A stretch of DNA of 10,571 nucleotides from CAYQUL01 sp964568925 (lineage in GTDB: Bacteria; Patescibacteriota; Microgenomatia; UBA8517): NCBI GenBank assembly GCA_964568925.1, contig CAZMSJ010000025.1:1-10571 (forward strand), in the 5' to 3' direction. The notes beneath the pieces are model-generated. The model saw nothing but the letters and a program-made list of their open reading frames with translations. It ran no database searches and was not told the origin of the DNA. The position numbers and the translations under genes are program-made. This document shows positions 5,867-10,571 of this stretch, in pieces (within the stretch, counting starts at the first letter, position 1; each line of letters opens with the position of its first letter).

Positions 5867-6307
5867 TTATTTTATTTTTATATCGAGCACGCCGGTTTTA
5901 TACACAATAATCTGGCCCACTTGCCCCTTTTGGCTTTCAAGCAGAATTTCTTGATCAGCCACAGTTTCACCGGTACCTAATGTAAACCACACAGTGAAGG
6001 CATTTTTAAATTTGATATCGTTTGGAATAACCTTAGTTGCTTCAACAGTAAATTGCTGAGAAGAACCACGAATAACTTCAAATGTATTCTCATTCACCGT
6101 ATGAACTCCCCACGCCTCTTGTTTTTGGCCTTCACGAGAATAGACATGAGCGGTGCGAACGGCATCGGCAACATCAGTTACTGCAGATTGAAGATGATAT
6201 TTATTGGAAACGTTTAAATAATTAAACAGAAGAGGAAGAGATAACATGGTTAAGAGAACTACAACCAAGATAACTTCAATATAGGTAAAGGCAGATCGTG
6301 ATTTCAT
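5867..6307 (-). CDS. GspH/FimU-like minor pilin
   Basis: A 146-residue prepilin-like protein. The short leader ends 'RSAFTYIEVILV', so cleavage would fall after Ala6, with Phe at +1 and Glu11 at +5. Ala replaces the usual Gly at -1, which prepilin peptidases accept less well in studied systems. The body ('ADAVRTAHVYSREGQ' then beta-rich segments ending 'IIVYKTGVLDIKIK') fits the GspH/FimT/FimU layout, in which a helix is followed by a beta domain. It is the first pilin gene of the cluster, the position FimU holds in classical minor pilin clusters. It lies 13 bases behind the beta-rich membrane protein gene and has no clear Shine-Dalgarno. Confidence 0.85.
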   Translation of the reverse strand: MKSRSAFTYIEVILVVVLLTMLSLPLLFNYLNVSNKYHLQSAVTDVADAVRTAHVYSREGQKQEAWGVHTVNENTFEVIRGSSQQFTVEATKVIPNDIKFKNAFTVWFTLGTGETVADQEILLESQKGQVGQIIVYKTGVLDIKIK

Positions 6308-6320
6308 TTCAGTGGGCAGG

Positions 6321-6815
6321 CTACTTAACTACTATTTTTGCTGGTGTAACGAGAATATCTACATCTTGTATCTCAGGGGTAATAACAACTTTGTTCTTAA
6401 GAGGTGTGATTACATAGGTTCCAGCTTTAGTTGGTTTTACCGTGAATTTGCCAATCAAGGCCTCACCCTTAAATGGAGTTAGTTTTGTTACGATTGTGGA
6501 ACCAATAGCTGGAACTCCTTGGGTGTCCATGGCAATACTCACTGAAGGAATAAGTACATTCGAGTGATCATACTGGGCCATTACTGTTAGTTCTATTTCC
6601 GTCCCCTTTGAAGCAACAATCTGTGATGGAGTTACCCATACGCGAAGCTCACTTTTCTCATCTGCCTGAGAAATAAAATTGAACGTCTGACCTGAAAAGA
6701 AAATAAGTAACAAGAATGGTAGGATTGCGGCAAGAAAAAAAACAGCAAAAAGGACAGGAGAAACAATACTCTTTCTGCGAGTTTTAGGTCTATTTTGTAC
6801 TACATGAGCGTCCAT
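6321..6815 (-). CDS. Membrane-anchored beta-rich protein, unknown function
   Basis: A 164-residue protein with a basic cytoplasmic N-terminus (NRPKTRRKS), one strong membrane helix (about 19-41) and an extracytoplasmic domain of about 110 residues. This domain looks Ig-like or cohesin-like: 'LRVWVTPSQIVASKGTEIEL', 'IGKFTVKPTKAGTYVITPL' and 'VDILVTPAKIVVK' read as successive beta strands. No family is recognised with confidence. As first gene before four minor pilins it may be a pilus-associated or assembly protein, but this is inference from position. A candidate promoter ends right at its ATG. An alternative is a signal peptide cleaved after the helix. Confidence 0.78.
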   Translation of the reverse strand: MDAHVVQNRPKTRRKSIVSPVLFAVFFLAAILPFLLLIFFSGQTFNFISQADEKSELRVWVTPSQIVASKGTEIELTVMAQYDHSNVLIPSVSIAMDTQGVPAIGSTIVTKLTPFKGEALIGKFTVKPTKAGTYVITPLKNKVVITPEIQDVDILVTPAKIVVK

Positions 6816-6851
6816 AAGTTATATACTAGTTTGTTGTATTCCTTCTGTCGA
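6816..6851 (-). promoter_or_regulatory. Candidate leaderless promoter of the pilus genes
   Basis: On the minus strand TCGACA (6851-6846, five of six matches to TTGACA) is followed after 17 bases by TAGTAT (6828-6823), overlapping TATATA. Seven bases then separate it from the ATG at 6815. Transcription would begin at or next to the start codon. No Shine-Dalgarno is present close to the ATG. The 44-base gap is one of the longest in this gene run. Confidence 0.42.
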
Positions 6852-6859
6852 GCGTATCT

Positions 6860-8509
6860 TTAGGCAGTTTTATGTGTCTTATCCACCGGTAACTCGAACC
6901 AGAAGTTACTCCCCTGACCACTTTCCGAGATTAAACCAATCGTTCCACCAAAGCGCTCAATCAACAATTTTGAAATATATAATCCAAGTCCGGTTCCAAT
7001 TGTTTTTCCAACAACGGACTGAACACGATAAAATTTCTGGAAGAGCTTCTTTTGTTCCTCAGCTGAAACACCTGCACCGGTATCTTTCACTTCAATTCTC
7101 ACGGTATCTAAGTTTGGATTGGTGAGTGAAATCGTAACAGTTCCCTTTTCTGTGTACTTGATTGCATTACTTACCAGGTTAACTAACACTTCATGAATTT
7201 TGTCCTCATCTACAAATACCTGATCAACTGGGTTTGCTGAAATATCTGTAGTGAAATTAAGACCTTTATTCATTGCCTCTCCTTGGAATTCACCATGTAC
7301 GGCTGTTACCACTTTAGAGATTGAAAACAATGAAGGGGTAAGGGTAAGCCTTCCTTCTTCAATACGTCCGACATCAAGCATGTTATTTACAAGGCGAATC
7401 ATGCGCTCACTTGAAACCATGGAGTCACGCAAAAACTCAGTTGCCTTTGGAGTAATTGGTCCGGTGTCCCCATCAATAACCATTGAAAGGAACCCTCGAA
7501 TAGCAGTGAGTGGTGCTCGAAGCTCATGGGCAGCCATACTGATAAATTCATTTTTCTTTTCATCGATTGTTGTCAATTTTCTATTTGTTTCACTTAACTC
7601 ACGAGTTACTTTTTCAAGCTTCTCTCGCTGTGTAATTTCACCTTTAACAGAGCGCACAAGGAAAATACCCATCAACACTGATACCGCAAAAACAAACGTA
7701 TCAATTGAGGCTTCTGTCAGTGAATGATTCAGTAAGAAAATGCGAGCAAAAAGCACGCACCAAATCGTAATAATCAAAGCCTCAGATGCAATCAACTTAA
7801 TATCAAACAACTTGTGTCTGATGATTGCGTATGAAGTGAAGCCAAGGAGGAAGCTCGTTGAGTAATCTCCCAAAAAGTACAAGTACGTTACGCCAAAGAA
7901 CACCGGGAGTGTAATGTTAAAGATTGCGTTCATGATGTAGAAAATGACAACTCCAATTAAGAAGGATTTTGCACTTGAGTTAATCTTGTTGCGATACATC
8001 GGTTGCAACGTTGCAATGATGATAATAATAATTCCAACTAAGAATGGATAAAAAGCTACTCCGTACACAATATCAACGACTCCACTCGTAAACTTTAAAT
8101 CTTTAATGATTAAATCAGTGAATGCCGTGAGTCCACTGAAAGCTAATGTTAATACCCCCAAGAACAACCTCACACGAGTATGAGTCGTATCCTTTTTCAT
8201 GAGGATCAAGGAAATTAAATAGACTGAGTAAAACACAACTGGTGTAGCAATCCACGCGATACGAAGAAGCAGGAGTGACAAGTCGTGATGTAAACCAAAG
8301 ATACGAGCAAGATATGCCCCATCAACCCAAGACAGAATACTCACGCCAAGCAGTAAAAATACTCTACTTTTTGTGTCTTTAAGCCGTGTGTGACTAATAA
8401 CGGTATAGAGAAGAAGCACCACAATAAAGTTAATGACGATGATCGCAAATTGGTTTAAAAGGGGATATTGAATTTCACTCAACGAAGGCACTACATTAGT
8501 CAGATCCAT
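6860..8509 (-). CDS. 7TM-type sensor histidine kinase
   Basis: A 549-residue membrane kinase. The first 230 residues hold about seven membrane helices and end in 'SYAIIRHKLFDIKLI', typical of the histidine kinase N-terminal 7TM region. Two more helices follow (about 245-287), then a coiled linker. The HisKA box is 'SMAAHELRAP' (His328). The ATPase domain shows the N box 'NLVSNAIKY' (Asn448), G1 'DTGAG' (Asp476), F box 'LFQKFYRV' and G2 'GTGLGLYI' (505-512). All catalytic elements are present. No PAS or HAMP domain is seen, so sensing is probably within the membrane. The nearest receiver gene lies beyond the pilus genes, at 2523. A good promoter match ends at its ATG. Confidence 0.93.
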   Translation of the reverse strand: MDLTNVVPSLSEIQYPLLNQFAIIVINFIVVLLLYTVISHTRLKDTKSRVFLLLGVSILSWVDGAYLARIFGLHHDLSLLLLRIAWIATPVVFYSVYLISLILMKKDTTHTRVRLFLGVLTLAFSGLTAFTDLIIKDLKFTSGVVDIVYGVAFYPFLVGIIIIIIATLQPMYRNKINSSAKSFLIGVVIFYIMNAIFNITLPVFFGVTYLYFLGDYSTSFLLGFTSYAIIRHKLFDIKLIASEALIITIWCVLFARIFLLNHSLTEASIDTFVFAVSVLMGIFLVRSVKGEITQREKLEKVTRELSETNRKLTTIDEKKNEFISMAAHELRAPLTAIRGFLSMVIDGDTGPITPKATEFLRDSMVSSERMIRLVNNMLDVGRIEEGRLTLTPSLFSISKVVTAVHGEFQGEAMNKGLNFTTDISANPVDQVFVDEDKIHEVLVNLVSNAIKYTEKGTVTISLTNPNLDTVRIEVKDTGAGVSAEEQKKLFQKFYRVQSVVGKTIGTGLGLYISKLLIERFGGTIGLISESGQGSNFWFELPVDKTHKTA

Positions 8510-8543
8510 ACTTCATCATACGGACTCAAGTCTGTACTGTCAC
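8510..8543 (-). promoter_or_regulatory. Candidate leaderless promoter of the kinase gene
   Basis: On the minus strand GTGACA (8543-8538, five of six matches to TTGACA), a 17-base spacer, and TATGAT (8520-8515, five of six matches to TATAAT) are followed by five bases and the ATG at 8509. The expected transcription start falls on or beside the start codon. This is the best promoter match in the window, and there is no Shine-Dalgarno. Confidence 0.5.
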
Positions 8544-8551
8544 TAGTGAAG

Positions 8552-9409
8552 CTAAACGAGGAGGCTACTTGCAAGAAAAATAACGAGCCAAATAAAGAGC
8601 TTCGCGGCAGCCAATAGATATCCGTTCTTGTCTCCCATTCTGATTCGATAAATCATATAAAAATCAATAAAGAGTGCTGCAAAGGTTAAGAGTCCAAAAG
8701 AGAACGGTGCATGGGTAAAAATACTGACCAAGGTACTTGCAGCAGCAAGTGCCACAGCAAGAAAGGCGGCCGTAATCATTGTCTTTGTGTTTCCCACTAA
8801 AGCTGGAAGTGTTTTTAAATGAGCCTTACTATCTGATTCTCGATCTTTTGTGTCCAAGATAAGTTGAGCAATAAAGGACTCAACAAAAACAACAATTGGC
8901 AAATGAATTGCGAGGATGTCACGGACTGGGGAGGTTGATAAGTAAAGTGCAGGGAAAAATGCCAATGGCATATACACAGCTGAGACATATATGTTTTTAA
9001 AGAGTGGAATTTTTTTTGTTAACTTCTTAAAGTAAACGGGATAGAGCATTCCTGCAATACAAACGACAACTGAAACAAGTAACATTTCGATACCAGAGAA
9101 ATAGTAGAAAAAACTGGTAAAGACAATAACATAGGCTGCAAAAATAAACGGAATTTTATTCCGATACAAAAGAAGATGCTTACTTCTCACCGTATTTGTA
9201 AGTGAATCCCAATCAAGGTCATGGTACCGATCAAAAATAAATATCGTTTCAAAAAGAGCATAGGTTGCGATGAAGAACTCAAGTGGAGCCGAGGTATTAA
9301 ATAATAATTTAGTGGCGATAACAATGAGCCCACCTGCACCCAGTGACTGAAGGTGACCGTTATACAGAAACTCAGTAACTAAAAAGCGAACATACTTGTT
9401 CATGTTCAT
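8552..9409 (-). CDS. UbiA-superfamily prenyltransferase-like membrane protein
   Basis: A 285-residue protein with about eight or nine membrane helices, the size and layout of UbiA enzymes, which move a prenyl chain from a diphosphate to an acceptor. The second aspartate motif is good: 'LILDTKDRESD' (Asp186, Asp189, Asp193) followed by 'KTLPALVG'. The first motif is altered: 'FDRYHDLDWD' (Asp60-Asp68) stands where NDxxDxxxD is usual, so the first Asn-Asp reads Asp-Arg. A Pro-rich 'YMPLAFFP' segment lies between. It starts two bases after the polyprenyl synthase stop, which strongly suggests shared function. The acceptor (quinone head group, glycerol lipid or other) cannot be told. The start is at 9409 or the ATG at 9403. 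Confidence 0.8.
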   Translation of the reverse strand: MNMNKYVRFLVTEFLYNGHLQSLGAGGLIVIATKLLFNTSAPLEFFIATYALFETIFIFDRYHDLDWDSLTNTVRSKHLLLYRNKIPFIFAAYVIVFTSFFYYFSGIEMLLVSVVVCIAGMLYPVYFKKLTKKIPLFKNIYVSAVYMPLAFFPALYLSTSPVRDILAIHLPIVVFVESFIAQLILDTKDRESDSKAHLKTLPALVGNTKTMITAAFLAVALAAASTLVSIFTHAPFSFGLLTFAALFIDFYMIYRIRMGDKNGYLLAAAKLFIWLVIFLASSLLV

Positions 9410-9411
9410 AT

Positions 9412-10458
9412 TTAATATGTCCTATCTATCATAAATTGCGCAAGTGCCACAATTTCGCTGCTATCAAATGTGTTACCTAGTTTCTTTGTTAGTTCACTCA
9501 TTGCACTTGAAACAAGTGCTCGAGCTTTCTTCTTTGCAAGCGTTGTCCCCTGTCCCTTTACAATCAACTCAATCGCCTTTTTAATTAATCGTTTGTCATG
9601 CGTATGCTTGTCTAAGATCAGTAAGAGCTCTTCAGTGTCTTTCTCATCCAAGTGGTGCAGAGCCTCAATCACAGGAAGACTAATCTTTCCTTCAGAGATG
9701 TCATTTCCATATGCTTTTCCAAAACGGACATCTGCTTTCTCCAAGTCCAATGTGTCGTCAATTATTTGAAACGCGATTCCAATATTTTCTGCAAACTCAG
9801 AGAAGGCACGTTCTGTTGCCTCATCTTGATCTGCAAGAATTGCAGCCATTTTTGCACTCATACGCATCAGGGAACCAGTTTTAAGCATTACCATTTCAAA
9901 ATACTTTTTGCGCGTAATGTCGTGACGGGCATTTTTGTGCCAATAAATATCAAGTGCTTGCCCAAAACTTACATTGGTTAACTCTTGTGCATATACTTCA
10001 AACAGTCGAATTTTCTGTCTGTCAGTTAATCCTGATTGCTCCTTAAGAAGAATCATTAATGGCAATACGTGGAGTGACATTCCAACGTTTGTAGCTGTGT
10101 CTAATCCATACTCACGATGGCACGACGGTTTGCCTCTTCTCGTTAATGCATTGTCTTCAATATCGTCTAAGACAAGCGTTCCGTTATGAACTAACTCAAT
10201 AACTGAAGCCACAGACAGAAGATCTTCTTTTTCTTTTTTGTAAGCTTTAAGAATAGTCCAAAATAAAAGTGGTCTTAATCGTTTGCCACCGCGAAGAAGG
10301 AATGAACGGATTGGTTTGTTTAGACTTTTCTGAAGAGCATAGACATCTATTTCATATTTTGATGGGCCAAGAAAAAACTCGATATTCTCTTTTGTCCATC
10401 GAGAAGAAAAATAGTGTTGAATATTTTTTTCAAAATCAGAAACAATTTTAGGGTCCAT
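9412..10458 (-). CDS. Polyprenyl diphosphate synthase (GGPPS-like)
   Basis: A 348-residue trans-isoprenyl diphosphate synthase that extends allylic diphosphates with IPP. Motifs are 'GGKRLRP' (57-63), first Asp-rich motif 'DDIED' (98-102), 'RRGKPSCHREYG', 'FGQALDIYWHK' and second Asp-rich motif 'DDTLD' (234-238). The first motif lacks the two-residue insertion of bacterial FPP synthases, and small residues (Gly93, Thr94) lie five and four positions before it. Both suggest a C20 or longer product. 'DDIEDN..TRRG.P' and 'DIYW' resemble eukaryotic GGPP synthases. No Shine-Dalgarno precedes the ATG, and the gene begins about 45 bases after a terminator hairpin, so it probably starts a transcript that includes the UbiA-like gene. 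Confidence 0.93.
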   Translation of the reverse strand: MDPKIVSDFEKNIQHYFSSRWTKENIEFFLGPSKYEIDVYALQKSLNKPIRSFLLRGGKRLRPLLFWTILKAYKKEKEDLLSVASVIELVHNGTLVLDDIEDNALTRRGKPSCHREYGLDTATNVGMSLHVLPLMILLKEQSGLTDRQKIRLFEVYAQELTNVSFGQALDIYWHKNARHDITRKKYFEMVMLKTGSLMRMSAKMAAILADQDEATERAFSEFAENIGIAFQIIDDTLDLEKADVRFGKAYGNDISEGKISLPVIEALHHLDEKDTEELLLILDKHTHDKRLIKKAIELIVKGQGTTLAKKKARALVSSAMSELTKKLGNTFDSSEIVALAQFMIDRTY

Positions 10459-10482
10459 ACTGCTAGTGGATCATAATATATA
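10459..10482 (-). promoter_or_regulatory. Possible -10 region of the prenyl gene pair
   Basis: After the edge terminator the minus strand is AT-rich, with TATATT (10480-10475) and TATTAT (10478-10473) as -10-like hexamers 14 to 16 bases before the ATG. No convincing -35 box is seen. The leader would be under ten bases, with no Shine-Dalgarno. Support is weak. Confidence 0.3.
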
Positions 10483-10502
10483 CAAATGATATTTAAAAGC
10501 AC

Positions 10503-10550
10503 AAAAAAGAACTGTCCTACCTCGACGTCTCGAGCGATCAGACAGTTCTT
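10503..10550 (-). terminator. Intrinsic terminator of a gene beyond the right edge
   Basis: A perfect 10-bp inverted repeat (AAGAACTGTC at 10507-10516 with GACAGTTCTT at 10541-10550) encloses a 24-base loop that has its own short CTCG/CGAG stem. On the minus strand the stem runs into six T (10508-10503). On the plus strand it is followed by TT-A-TTTTT, so it could work both ways. As all genes here are on the minus strand, it most likely ends an upstream gene outside the window. Confidence 0.65.
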
Positions 10551-10571
10551 ATTTTTAGTTATCGAGTAACA

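Noticed and set aside
7251..7727. 158-residue open frame on the plus strand
   Set aside because: It lies opposite the kinase catalytic region, whose motifs are intact on the minus strand, and its translation has no recognisable features.
10503..10550. Terminator acting for plus-strand transcription
   Set aside because: The T run is also present on that strand, but no plus-strand gene lies to its left, so the minus-strand role is preferred.

Overview
The window is about 10.6 kb of AT-leaning bacterial DNA. Every supported gene lies on the minus strand and they are tightly packed: 13 complete genes plus the first four codons of a fourteenth. Transcription runs from the right end to the left end. 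Gene content suggests an uncultured bacterium, most likely of the Candidate Phyla Radiation (Patescibacteria, perhaps Microgenomates). The reasons are the many short genes of unknown function with one to three membrane segments, a reduced type IV pilus set, a free-standing CAP protein, a divergent UbiA-type enzyme, and several starts with no Shine-Dalgarno sequence. This placement is inference. TGA is used as a stop (ends of the genes at 2948 and 5371), which argues against the Gracilibacteria/SR1 recoded groups.

Right part (8552-10571): after a terminator hairpin at the edge come a short-insert (DDxxD) polyprenyl diphosphate synthase with eukaryotic-GGPPS-like motifs and a UbiA-superfamily membrane protein two bases behind it. 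Together they look like a module that makes a prenyl diphosphate and transfers it to an unknown acceptor.

Middle part (2523-8509): a 7TM-type sensor histidine kinase, then a membrane-anchored beta-rich protein, then four pilin-like genes, then a CheY-like single-domain response regulator. The four pilin-like genes run in the order GspH/FimU-like, PilV-like, PilW-like with a PA14 domain, and PilX-like with a von Willebrand A domain. This order parallels the FimU-PilV-PilW-PilX-PilY1 minor pilin (tip) cluster of classical type IV pili, with the last two functions apparently joined in one protein. The kinase and regulator enclose the pilus genes and may control pilus production or motion.

Left part (1-2517): a CAP/YkwD-type membrane protein, a small three-helix membrane protein, a YkuK-like RNase H-fold protein and a membrane-anchored OB-like protein with a Pro/Thr tail. 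After these comes a roughly 170-base stretch with a possible promoter, several stem-loops and an intrinsic terminator. It lies directly in front of the strong Shine-Dalgarno sequence and start codon of the truncated gene, an arrangement that could be an attenuator leader.

The main points of interest are the compact minor-pilin tip cluster with its vWA and PA14 proteins, candidate leaderless promoters in front of the kinase and the pilus genes, the prenyl-lipid pair with an altered first aspartate motif, and the structured leader at the left edge. No gap between genes exceeds 300 bases.
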